From Chloroflexota bacterium (GTDB lineage Bacteria; Chloroflexota; Dehalococcoidia; UBA3495), in assembly GCA_002697005.1 (NCBI GenBank), contig NZUD01000006.1, positions 1-24,935 of the forward strand: DNA of 24,935 nt, read 5' to 3'. Shown here piece by piece: positions 14,497-22,231 of this stretch. A program made the translations under genes and the position numbers. The notes beneath the pieces were generated by a model. The model was not told the origin of the DNA. It made no database searches and was given only the letters and a program-made list of their open reading frames with translations. Each line of letters opens with the position of its first letter. The stretch's first letter is position 1.

Positions 14497-15249
14497 TTGA
14501 CCCAAACCCTTAGTATCAGCGCCGACCTTTATGTCACCTGCATCATCGACCAATTGTACCCAGAGGTCGGTATCAGTGCAGTGAAGGTATTGCGGCGGCT
14601 CGGAGTCAAAGTAGGATTCCCCGAGAACCAGACCTGCTGCGGCCAGCCGGTCTACAACACCGGATTCAACAGCCAGGCCCGCACCCTAGCCAAGCGTGTC
14701 TTGGAACAGTTTCGGAAAAGCGAATACGTGGTGGTCCCCTCAGGCTCATGCGCCGCCACCATCCGAGTCTTCTACCTGGAGTTGTTCGCTGACGACCCAG
14801 ACTTATTGGCACAGGCCGAGGTTTTAGCGTCCAAAACGTACGAGTTTTCTGAGTTCCTGGTAAACGTTCTGAACGTCGAAGACGCATCGGTCTGCGGCGC
14901 CACACACCAAGGTTCGGCAACATACCACCCAAGCTGCCACTTACTCCGCGAGTTGGGCGTCAAGACTGAACCTATGAAACTGCTCGACTCCGTCCCTGGT
15001 CTCGAGAAGAGAGAACTGGAGGGGGCTGAGATATGCTGTGGTTTCGGCGGCACTTTCTCCGTCAAATTCCCTCATATATCAGAGGGCATGGTTGCCGATA
15101 AGATTGCCAACGTTCAAGCCAGCGGCGCGGACACGTTGGTCGCCTGCGACATGAGCTGCCTGATGAACATGGGAGGCGCCTTGAACCGACAGGGATCTGA
15201 CATCAAGATCCGGCACTTAGCCCAAATCCTGGACGCGGACACTGATTAG
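14497..15249 (+). CDS. lutA: Lactate utilisation iron-sulfur protein LutA (CCG-domain, heterodisulfide-reductase-like)
   Basis: As proposed this is 250 residues, matching LutA/YkgE length. Family knowledge: with LutB and LutC it forms a cytoplasmic L-lactate oxidising complex. Seen: DLYVTCIIDQLYPEVG (residues 10-25), first CCG motif QTCCGQPVYNTGF (45-57), PSGSCA (81-86), SCHLLRELG (146-154) and second CCG motif ICCGFGGTFSVKFP (179-192). No ATG precedes this core in frame; the open frame begins at 14257 inside the opposing paiB gene, which is not credible. I take TTG 14497, with GAAG 8 nt upstream; GTG 14488 is the alternative. It lies 12 nt before lutB. Confidence 0.9.
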   Translation: MTQTLSISADLYVTCIIDQLYPEVGISAVKVLRRLGVKVGFPENQTCCGQPVYNTGFNSQARTLAKRVLEQFRKSEYVVVPSGSCAATIRVFYLELFADDPDLLAQAEVLASKTYEFSEFLVNVLNVEDASVCGATHQGSATYHPSCHLLRELGVKTEPMKLLDSVPGLEKRELEGAEICCGFGGTFSVKFPHISEGMVADKIANVQASGADTLVACDMSCLMNMGGALNRQGSDIKIRHLAQILDADTD

Positions 15250-15261
15250 GAATCATGTACA

Positions 15262-16734
15262 TTGGCTGAAATAAAGACACAGGACTTCTCCGCTGCCTCC
15301 GCCGCAGCGATCCAGAACCCCCAACTCCGCCGGGCTCTGGACCGAGTGGCGTCTGGGTTTGAGGTCGCCCGCCTAGAGCGCGTCGCCGAAGCCACCCCAG
15401 AGGTCTGGGAAGAATGGAAACAACAGGCCCGTGACATTAAAGTCCACACCATCGAGCACCTGGACTATTACCTGGATTTGCTGCACACCAACGTCACCGC
15501 TGCTGGCGGCCAACTCCATTTCGCCAAGGACGCCGACCAGGCAAACGAGATCGTCGCCCACATATCACGCACCCGGAACGTCAAGGTTGCCACCAAGAGC
15601 AAGAGCATGGTCTCAGAGGAGTTGGCACTGAACCCCGTCCTAGAGTCCATCGGCGTTGAGGTCTGGGAGACCGACTTGGGTGAGTACATCATCCAGTTAG
15701 CGGAAGAAACTCCCTCCCACCTGGTTGCTCCGGCACTGCACAAGTCGAAAGAAGACGTGGCTGAGCTATTTGCCGATAAGTTGGGCATCCCCTATGACGA
15801 GGACATCTACCATATGGCCGCCACGGCTCGTGAAGTGCTCCGGGACAAGTTCATGGAGGCCGACCTAGGCATCAGCGGCGCCAACTTCGTGGTGGCTGAG
15901 ACCGGCACCCTCGTGATTATCACGAACGAAGGCAACGGCCGCCTCTCTACCTCAGCCCCACGGATACACATCGGTATCACCGGCATGGAAAAGGTGATTC
16001 CATCCATGCAAGACCTGTCAATCTTCCTACGCCTGTTGCCCCGTTCTGCCACCGGCCAACGAATCACCAGCTACGTCAGTATGACCACCGGCCCGCGCCG
16101 CTCCGACGACGAAGACGGGCCCGAGGAGTTCCACCTGATTTTGGTAGACAACGGCCGTTCTCGAATGTTAGCCGACCCGGCTTTGCGAGAAGCTCTGTAC
16201 TGCATCCGTTGCGGGGCCTGCTTGAACATCTGCCCTGTCTACGCGCGTGTCGGCGGCCACGCCTACGGTTGGGTGTACCCCGGCCCCATCGGCGCGGTTG
16301 TGTCGCCCATGCTTGTCGGCTTGAAACGGGCCAAAGAACTGCCCCAGGCTTCCAGCCTCTGCGGAGCTTGCCGAGAGGTCTGCCCTATCAAGATCGACAT
16401 CCCCAGGATGCTCTTGAACCTCCGCAACAAGACGGCAGAGAGTCCCGATAAAAACTTGCGTTCTGCTCCCAAGTCCGAACGTGCCTTGGCCGGTCTCTAC
16501 GCGAAATTGATGAGCAGCCCGCGGCTGCTGGGAGTGGCAGTTGGACTTGCAAATCTGCTCCAGAAAATGGAGCGAGTCTTGCCTTTCTCCCACCTGACCA
16601 AAGACCGCAAATGGATCAGGAATTCTCTGGTGCCGCCCTTATCAAGGTGGACCCGCTCGAGGGACTTGCCCGCTTTGCCCAAGCGTACCTTCCACGACAT
16701 CTGGAAGAAGGAGCTGTCCCGTGACGACTCCTGA
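15262..16734 (+). CDS. lutB: Lactate utilisation protein LutB (LUD domain plus 4Fe-4S clusters)
   Basis: This 490-residue protein is the usual size for LutB/YkgF. Seen: a LUD domain (about residues 70-295) with ADLGISGANFVVAETGTL (200-217), STSAPRIHIGITGMEK (229-244) and VSMTTGPRRSDDEDGPEE; then a ferredoxin-like domain with Cys314-x2-Cys317-x2-Cys320-x3-Cys324 and a second cluster LCGACREVCP (366-375); then a C-terminal LutB tail. The start is TTG 15262 with AGGA about 10 nt upstream; an ATG at 15255 is out of frame. It carries the electron path of the lactate complex together with LutA and LutC. It overlaps lutC by 14 nt. Confidence 0.95.
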   Translation: MAEIKTQDFSAASAAAIQNPQLRRALDRVASGFEVARLERVAEATPEVWEEWKQQARDIKVHTIEHLDYYLDLLHTNVTAAGGQLHFAKDADQANEIVAHISRTRNVKVATKSKSMVSEELALNPVLESIGVEVWETDLGEYIIQLAEETPSHLVAPALHKSKEDVAELFADKLGIPYDEDIYHMAATAREVLRDKFMEADLGISGANFVVAETGTLVIITNEGNGRLSTSAPRIHIGITGMEKVIPSMQDLSIFLRLLPRSATGQRITSYVSMTTGPRRSDDEDGPEEFHLILVDNGRSRMLADPALREALYCIRCGACLNICPVYARVGGHAYGWVYPGPIGAVVSPMLVGLKRAKELPQASSLCGACREVCPIKIDIPRMLLNLRNKTAESPDKNLRSAPKSERALAGLYAKLMSSPRLLGVAVGLANLLQKMERVLPFSHLTKDRKWIRNSLVPPLSRWTRSRDLPALPKRTFHDIWKKELSRDDS

Positions 16735-17470
16735 GGCTTTGGGCACTCCCAAGTCTGAATTCTTGGCTGGTGTCCGCCAAGCACTCGGCCGTGCGGACCT
16801 TCCGCCAGCGGAGCCATACCCGCGTCTGACCGACACTATGACCGAACTGGAAGATCAAGCACACGAGGTTCGTCGCCGCTTGGCCGAGAACCTGCCCGCA
16901 CTCCTAGACCAGTTGGCCGACATGGCAGCCAAGGGTGGCTGGAATGTTCACAGGGCTTCTGGAACCGAGGAAGCCGTCGGGCAAGTAGAGGCCATTGTCA
17001 AAGCGTCCGGCGCCACCAAAATAGCCCGGTCTGCTCAAGAAGTCTTCAACCAGGTGCCCGTTGACGCCGCGTTAGCTAATCAAGGCGCCGAGGTAACCAC
17101 GATAGCCCGGGATGACGAGAATCCTCGCGAGGTACTCCGGGAAGAGATACGGCAGTCGGGTGTTGGTATCACTGGTGCCGATTACGCCGTAGCCGAAACC
17201 GGCACGCTGGTAGTTCTTCCCCGGAAGGGCCTAAGCCGACTAGTATCACTAGTTCCGCCGGTACACATCGCATTAGTGCGCGCCGAAGACCTACTGGAGA
17301 CCCTGGACGACCTGTTCTTGTTGCGGCGCCTAGAGTATCATCAGCGAGGTGGCGAGATGGGTAGTTACCTGAACTTCATCACTGGACCCAGCCGTACCGC
17401 TGACATCGAGATGACCATAGTTGAGGGCGTCCACGGCCCAAAAGAAGTCCACATGATCATCCTTGGTTAA
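16721..17470 (+). CDS. lutC: Lactate utilisation protein LutC (LUD domain)
   Basis: This 249-residue LUD-domain protein is third in the lutABC order. Seen: a helical N-terminal segment with KSEFLAGVRQALGR (residues 11-24), then the LUD core with GVGITGADYAVAETGTLVV (147-165), LVSLVPPVHIALVRAEDLL (173-191) and the closing SYLNFITGPSRTADIEM (about 217-233) and GPKEVHMIILG. The GTG start lies inside the 3-prime end of lutB with AAGGAG 7 nt upstream, so lutB and lutC are translationally coupled. The role inside the complex is not settled for the family. No lactate permease or LldR-type regulator follows. Confidence 0.93.
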   Translation: MTTPEALGTPKSEFLAGVRQALGRADLPPAEPYPRLTDTMTELEDQAHEVRRRLAENLPALLDQLADMAAKGGWNVHRASGTEEAVGQVEAIVKASGATKIARSAQEVFNQVPVDAALANQGAEVTTIARDDENPREVLREEIRQSGVGITGADYAVAETGTLVVLPRKGLSRLVSLVPPVHIALVRAEDLLETLDDLFLLRRLEYHQRGGEMGSYLNFITGPSRTADIEMTIVEGVHGPKEVHMIILG

Positions 17471-17478
17471 CGAGAAAG

Positions 17479-17506
17479 TCCCTTTCTCCTCATGAGGGGA
17501 AAGGGA
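17479..17506. repeat. Inverted repeat between lutC and the MNT gene
   Basis: TCCCTTTC and GAAAGGGA form an 8-bp outer stem, extended inward by TCCTC/GAGGG (one G-T pair) around an AT centre. It lies 8 nt after the lutC stop. There is no T-tract on the plus strand. It may be a weak terminator, an mRNA stabiliser or a member of a genome-wide palindromic repeat. Confidence 0.5.
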
Positions 17507-17564
17507 GAACAAAGGGCTTCCCCCTGCATCACATACTTTATTTTTCCCAATTAAAGAGTGAAAA

Positions 17565-17909
17565 ATGCCACTACGCGTCGGATTCTCTGAGTTCCGCAAA
17601 CAGATGCTTGAACGAGATTTGGAAGCCATCGAAGAGGTCATACCCATCCTGGGTGTCGAGAAAGTGATACTCACCGGAGACATGGCAGCCGGGGACTACA
17701 AACCCGACACCAAGATTGAACTGATCATAGTCCATGACACAGAATATTCCTTCGGGCGGCGTGCCGATTTCTTCTCATACCACCTGCCCAGTTCGGTGGA
17801 TATAAACACCCTGGTCTACACTCCGATGGAGTTCGAGGAGATGCGAGAGAAACTGCCGGCATTGGCCAAGGCCTGCCGCGAGGGACGGGAGATATTTAAC
17901 AATGCCTGA
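17565..17909 (+). CDS. Minimal nucleotidyltransferase (MNT)-like protein with degenerate active site
   Basis: This 114-residue protein aligns with the MNT partner of MNT-HEPN pairs: [14 protein letters not shown] (residues 31-44), KIELIIVHD (50-58), the second-strand segment [17 protein letters not shown] (77-93) and the common tail ending [10 protein letters not shown]. The family active site GSx10DxD reads Gly38-Asp39, then Lys50 and Glu52, so the Ser and both catalytic Asp are changed. Nucleotide transfer is therefore doubtful. The ATG has only a weak purine stretch upstream. The next gene, a HEPN protein, starts 8 nt inside its 3-prime end. In intact pairs MNT is the antitoxin that modifies HEPN; here a binding-only or other role must be assumed. 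Confidence 0.8.
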   Translation: MPLRVGFSEFRKQMLERDLEAIEEVIPILGVEKVILTGDMAAGDYKPDTKIELIIVHDTEYSFGRRADFFSYHLPSSVDINTLVYTPMEFEEMREKLPALAKACREGREIFNNA

Positions 17910-18303
17910 TTATCTGGCCGAGGGCGCCCGCTGGCTACGCCAAGCCGAACAAGACCTGGATGACGCCCGCTTTCTCAAGGAGGGCGGCCGCCACAACCTG
18001 GCATGTTTCATGGGACAGCAGGCGGCGGAGAAAGCCATCAAAGCCTACCTATACCACAAGCGAGTGGAAGATGTTTGGGGACACTCGCTATTGGACCTAT
18101 GCGAGGACGCCAAACTCTTCGATATGATGTTTGACACCATGAAATCGGAAGCCCGGCAATTGGACAAGTACCATTACATCACTCGGTATCCAGAATTCTT
18201 ACCCAGCGGGACTTCATTCGAGGCCTTCAACGAGGTCGATTCGGAACGGTCCATCGAGCTCTCCGCCCAGGTGGTAGGGTTCACCAAACAGCGGATAGTG
18301 TAG
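17902..18303 (+). CDS. HEPN domain protein (partner of the MNT-like protein)
   Basis: This 133-residue all-helical protein is of the HEPN family (PF05168-like). Seen: [20 protein letters not shown] (residues 6-25), [18 protein letters not shown] (36-53), [12 protein letters not shown] (59-70) and the C-terminal [12 protein letters not shown] (88-99). Arg85-x5-His91 fits the spacing of the RNase RX4-6H motif, but it lies in the segment that in this subgroup normally reads as the RYP signature, so nuclease activity is uncertain. GGGAG lies 10 nt before the ATG. It overlaps the MNT gene by 8 nt, and the CoA-transferase begins on the base after its stop. Possible toxin of a toxin-antitoxin pair, or a housekeeping ligand-binding pair. 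Confidence 0.88.
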   Translation: MPDYLAEGARWLRQAEQDLDDARFLKEGGRHNLACFMGQQAAEKAIKAYLYHKRVEDVWGHSLLDLCEDAKLFDMMFDTMKSEARQLDKYHYITRYPEFLPSGTSFEAFNEVDSERSIELSAQVVGFTKQRIV

Positions 18304-19548
18304 ATGCCGCTAAGGCTGGATTCCCTTCTTCCTGAGCAGTTTGGTCCGCTCCAAGGGGTACGGGTCCTCTCTACCGGCACCATCGTAGCCCAACCCTTTG
18401 CCGCCGCTCTAGCAGCCGAGATGGGCGCTGAGGTTATCCAGATCGAGCGTCCTGTTATCGGCGACGTAACACGGGGCATAGGCGTTCACAACGCTGTCGA
18501 AGGCGGCCTTCAGCTAAATAGCCTCTGGCTTCAAGACCGGCGCAACACGTTCTCCATCACCTTAGATTTCTCTTCCCCCGAAGGGAGGGAGCTATTCCTC
18601 CGGCTGATTCCCAGCGTGGACATATGGATGGAAAGTTCCAAGGCCGGCACTTATGTTAATTGGGGCTTGGATGATGCAACTATCCTGGCCGCCAATCCGT
18701 CAATCGTCATCACGCACGTATCGGGATACGGCCAGACAGGGCATCCCAACTATCTGAACCGGGCTTCCTACGACCCCATCGGCCAAGCCTTTGGTGGAAC
18801 CATGGCCATCACCGGCTCGCCGGAACCTGAGCCTCCCATCACGGCCAGGCCGCTGGCCGCAGACTACACCACGGCACAGATGTGTTTATGGTCGACCCTA
18901 GCGGCATATATCCATGCTCTGCGCACCGGCGAAGGGCAGGCCATCGACTTAGCGCAATACGAAGCCGTACACAAAGTGATGTCCGGGACTATGGTGGAGT
19001 ATTTTGAGACTGGGGCCGTCCCCCAGCGTATCGGCAATCAAAGCGGCCGCAGCCAGCCTTTCGGTACGTACACCGCCGTGGATGGTTGGGTGGCCATAGC
19101 CGCACTAGGGACAGTATTCGACCGAGTTTGCTCGGTGCTGGGCCTGAACGCATCCGAAGAATGGCTACATGAAGCCCGCACTAACCTGGAGTCTATTCCG
19201 GCCATTGAATTCGATGCTACTCTGCGCGGCTGGCTGGAAGAACGGACGGTTGAAGAGATCGTTGAGACTATGAACGCAGCCCAAGTCGGATGCAGCGCGG
19301 TGATGACACCCAAAGACGCTGCAGATGACCCCCACTACCAGGCTAGGGAAATGCACACGGAATGGGAAGACCTGCAGTTGGGGCGTAAGATCAAGGGGAT
19401 CGGCATAGTTCCCAAATTCTCCGAGACGCCCGGCAAGATCTGGCGTGGGTCCACTCCATTAGGGCATGATAACGACTTGGTCTACAAGCATTATCTCGGC
19501 CTTGATGACGCTGAATTGCGGCGCCTACGAGAGCAGGGAACCATCTAG
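18304..19548 (+). CDS. Class III (CaiB/BaiF family) CoA-transferase
   Basis: This full-length, 414-residue CoA-transferase forms intertwined dimers in characterised relatives. Seen: GPLQGVRVLSTGTIVAQPFA (residues 14-33), GAEVIQIERP (41-50), RRNTFSITLDF (79-89), GYGQTGHPNYLNRASYDPIG (141-160) with catalytic Asp157, TARPLAADYTTAQ, GEGQAIDLAQYE and a C-terminal TPLGHDNDLVY. The ATG follows the HEPN stop directly with no clear ribosome site, so translation probably continues from that gene. It differs clearly from the partial transferase at 1-859. It converges with the glycerate kinase gene, leaving 14 bp between the stops. The acid substrate is unknown; a carnitine-type role is only one family option. 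Confidence 0.93.
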   Translation: MPLRLDSLLPEQFGPLQGVRVLSTGTIVAQPFAAALAAEMGAEVIQIERPVIGDVTRGIGVHNAVEGGLQLNSLWLQDRRNTFSITLDFSSPEGRELFLRLIPSVDIWMESSKAGTYVNWGLDDATILAANPSIVITHVSGYGQTGHPNYLNRASYDPIGQAFGGTMAITGSPEPEPPITARPLAADYTTAQMCLWSTLAAYIHALRTGEGQAIDLAQYEAVHKVMSGTMVEYFETGAVPQRIGNQSGRSQPFGTYTAVDGWVAIAALGTVFDRVCSVLGLNASEEWLHEARTNLESIPAIEFDATLRGWLEERTVEEIVETMNAAQVGCSAVMTPKDAADDPHYQAREMHTEWEDLQLGRKIKGIGIVPKFSETPGKIWRGSTPLGHDNDLVYKHYLGLDDAELRRLREQGTI

Positions 19549-19562
19549 ACCAGGCAAGCGGC

Positions 19563-20696
19563 TTAAGGACCTATCATGAACAGCCGCACAGCCCGCTCCG
19601 CCGTCCCTTGCAACATCTCTCCGGTCCGACCGAGGGCCTGCTGAAACGTCATCGCCCCATCGGAGATGCACAGGACCGATGCCACACCGTGGTTGTATAG
19701 CTCTTCATGTCCTTCCCCCAAACTGCCCGCCAGCAACACCGTGGGTACCCCGTAGGCTTTGGCATGTCGTGCCACTCCCACAGGGGCCTTATCAAACACG
19801 GTAGAAAGGTCGGCCCGCCCTTCGCCAGTGAACACCAGATCGGCGCCCTCCAAGTGGCGGTCAAAGTCGAGGACCTGACAGACCATGTCGATTCCTGATC
19901 TTAGGTTTGCTCCAGCAAAGGCGATCAGTCCAGCTCCAAGCCCACCTGCCGCACCAGCGCCAGGAATGTCTAGAACATCTTGCCCTGTATCCCTTTTGAC
20001 GACCTGAGCGAAGCGGACCAGGGCTGCATCCAATTCAGCAACCACTTCTTTAGATGCCCCTTTCTGCGGCCCGAATATCGCCGATGCGCCGGTGGGTCCG
20101 CATAAAGGGTTTGTCACATCGGTCGCACCGACTATCTCTATGCCCGATAAACCCGCGATAACACCAGAGGTGTCGATACGGTCCAGTCTTGCCAGAGCGG
20201 CCCCGCCCGAAGGCAAAGTACGGCCGGCCGCATCTAAAAACTTGACCCCCAGGGCTGTAGCCATGCCGGCCCCGGCGTCGTTGGTGGCGCTCCCACCCAG
20301 CCCAACGATCACCCGGTTAAAACCCCTCTCTAACGCTTCTAAAATCAATTGGCCAGTGCCCAATGTTGTGGTCGTTTTGGGATTGCGGCGGCCCGTAGGC
20401 ACCATGGCCAATCCGGAAGCCCTGGCCATCTCGACCACAGCCGTTCGCCCGTCACCCATCACTCCCCACTGGGCCTCCACTTGCTGGTTGATCGGGCCGG
20501 TTACCGTGCTGGTAAATATCTCGCCCCCAGTGGCGTCCACCAAAGCGTGCAGCGTTCCATCACCACCATCAGCCACTGGCAGCAACACTGTCTCAGCATC
20601 AGGAACGGCCGCAGCTACGCCTCGTGAAATGGCTCTGGCCGCTTCCAGGCCAGAGATGCCGCCCTTGAATCCTTGTGGAGCGATTATCACTTTCAT
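19563..20696 (-). CDS. Glycerate kinase, type 2 (GarK/GlxK family)
   Basis: This 377-residue enzyme would phosphorylate D-glycerate to 2- or 3-phosphoglycerate and so feed glycolysis. Seen: N-terminal MKVIIAPQGFKGGISGLEAA, where the usual APDSFKG has become APQGFKG; LPVADGGDGTLHAL (residues 39-52); the glycine-rich GLGGSATNDAGAGMATALG; and the late FTGEGRADLSTVFDKAPVGVA. The open frame reaches a GTG at 20732, but ATG 20696 gives the family N-terminus, and the -10 TATAAT (20747-20742) would place the transcript start near 20735. No strong ribosome site is visible. It could finish a glyoxylate or tartronate-semialdehyde route involving the dehydrogenase at 7127, though the genes are not linked. 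Confidence 0.92.
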   Translation of the reverse strand: MKVIIAPQGFKGGISGLEAARAISRGVAAAVPDAETVLLPVADGGDGTLHALVDATGGEIFTSTVTGPINQQVEAQWGVMGDGRTAVVEMARASGLAMVPTGRRNPKTTTTLGTGQLILEALERGFNRVIVGLGGSATNDAGAGMATALGVKFLDAAGRTLPSGGAALARLDRIDTSGVIAGLSGIEIVGATDVTNPLCGPTGASAIFGPQKGASKEVVAELDAALVRFAQVVKRDTGQDVLDIPGAGAAGGLGAGLIAFAGANLRSGIDMVCQVLDFDRHLEGADLVFTGEGRADLSTVFDKAPVGVARHAKAYGVPTVLLAGSLGEGHEELYNHGVASVLCISDGAMTFQQALGRTGEMLQGTAERAVRLFMIGP

Positions 20697-20741
20697 ATAA
20701 TTCGAATCAGAGGTAGAACATGCCTGGTCCACAGCTCAGCC

Positions 20742-20747
20742 ATTATA
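20742..20747 (-). promoter_or_regulatory. -10 element of the glycerate kinase promoter
   Basis: A perfect TATAAT on the minus strand lies about 46 nt upstream of the glycerate kinase ATG. No convincing -35 hexamer is present. On the opposite strand TACAAT follows TTTGT near 20780-20787 and may serve the divergent M20 gene. Confidence 0.45.
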
Positions 20748-20851
20748 CACGCCAGGATACCCATCTCAGGACGCCTTTGTTACAATCGATACCGTCGCTT
20801 CGAGCCTGACCAATGACATAGTGGGAGCGGGGCACTGTTGGAGATTACCTT

Positions 20852-22180
20852 ATGCCCTCGAAAGAGGAATTAAAGCGCAGCGCAGCAGAAATCATCGACT
20901 CTAAAGCCGATGAACTGGTCGCCCTGGCCAAAACGATTCTAGCCCACCCAGAACCCGGGTTCCGCGAGGTCAAGACCGCCAAGTTGGTGGCCGAGCAGTT
21001 CGGCGCGCTGGGTCTACAACCCCGGAGCGGACTGGCCGTAACCGGTGTGCGAGCCGACGCATCCGGCACCGCCCCCGGCCCGACCCTGGCCATACTGGGC
21101 GAATTGGACTCGTTGATAGTTGCGGATCACCCACACGCCGACCTGGAGACCAACGCGGCCCACGCCTGTGGGCACCATTGCCAGATCGGCATAATGCTGG
21201 GCGCAGCCGCCGCTCTGACCAACCCTAACGTTCTGAACTCCCTGTCCGGACGCCTGGCGTTCATGGCGGTTCCAGCAGAAGAATACATAGAAATCGAATA
21301 CCGCGATGGACTGCGCCGGGACGGGAAGATTGAGTTCTTGGGCGGCAAACCCGAACTAGTACGACTAGGTGAGTTCGACGACATCCATCTGGCCATGATG
21401 CTCCACACCACCAGTAACCCAGTCGAAAAGCAGATGTGCATCAGCAACACCAACAACGGGACAGTAGCCAAGCGCATCCAATTCATCGGCCGCGCTTCCC
21501 ATGCCGGCGGCGCGCCGCACCTTGGCATTAATGCCCTGAACGCCGCCACTATGGCCTTGACCGCCATCAATTTCAACCGCGAGACCTTCCGGGACGAGGA
21601 CAGTATCCGCGTCCATCCCATCATCACCAAAGGTGGAGAAGCTGTGAGCGCAGTCCCAGCAGATGTGCGGATGGAGACCTTCGTTCGGGGCCGCACCCTT
21701 GAAGCTCTGATGGACGCCAACACCAAGGTCGACCGGGCGCTTCGGGCCGGCGCAATGGCGGTAGGAGCGCAGGTCAAGATTCAGACCATCCCCGGCTACA
21801 TGCCACTCCAACAGAACCACGGCATGGCTGATATATTCCGGGCCAACGCGACTGAGTTAGTAGGCGAAGAGAACGTCGGCTACGTGGACCACCGTGGCGG
21901 CTCAACCGACATGGGAGACATCAGCCATCTGATGCCTGTGATTCACCCATACGTTGGCGGCGCAACAGGGCTGGGCCACGGTGCGACTTATATGATCGAA
22001 GACTACGAGTTAGCCGTGATAAAGGGTGCAAAAGCCTTGGCGTACACCGCCATAGACCTCCTGGCCGACAACGCATCCCACGGCAACACCATCGCAGGGG
22101 GTCAACGACCTGACATGTCCATCCCCGAGTACTTGAAATTCATGCGTGACTTCGCGTCTGAAGAGACTTTCGACAACTGA
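20852..22180 (+). CDS. M20-family amidohydrolase/peptidase (M20D, AbgB-like), paralogue 1
   Basis: This 442-residue zinc-dependent amidohydrolase is of the M20D branch, which cleaves amide bonds in aminoacylated or aromatic amides. Seen: HPEPGFREVKTA (residues 32-43), ELDSL (84-88), metal motif HACGHHCQ (104-111) with Cys106 and His108, PAEEY (141-145), His185 in MMLHTTSNP, dimerisation-domain motif GRASHAGGAPHLGINALNA (213-231) and late GLGHGATYM with His376. The residues after CGH differ from the common CGHDxH. No signal peptide. GGAG precedes the ATG by about 7 nt. It is followed 51 nt later by a paralogue. Substrate unknown; p-aminobenzoyl-glutamate-type amides are one option. Confidence 0.92.
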   Translation: MPSKEELKRSAAEIIDSKADELVALAKTILAHPEPGFREVKTAKLVAEQFGALGLQPRSGLAVTGVRADASGTAPGPTLAILGELDSLIVADHPHADLETNAAHACGHHCQIGIMLGAAAALTNPNVLNSLSGRLAFMAVPAEEYIEIEYRDGLRRDGKIEFLGGKPELVRLGEFDDIHLAMMLHTTSNPVEKQMCISNTNNGTVAKRIQFIGRASHAGGAPHLGINALNAATMALTAINFNRETFRDEDSIRVHPIITKGGEAVSAVPADVRMETFVRGRTLEALMDANTKVDRALRAGAMAVGAQVKIQTIPGYMPLQQNHGMADIFRANATELVGEENVGYVDHRGGSTDMGDISHLMPVIHPYVGGATGLGHGATYMIEDYELAVIKGAKALAYTAIDLLADNASHGNTIAGGQRPDMSIPEYLKFMRDFASEETFDN

Positions 22181-22231
22181 TCCTGCCTACCATATGACAA
22201 CTCAAAACTTTTCACCTAAGGCGTCGTGGTT

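Noticed and set aside
15431..16864. Antisense and frame-shifted ORFs within lutB/lutC
   Set aside because: Composition mirrors the coding strand; no start signals or known domains.
20697..20732. GTG-initiated extension of glycerate kinase
   Set aside because: The family starts at MKVxIAP, and the TATAAT box would put the transcript start almost on this GTG.
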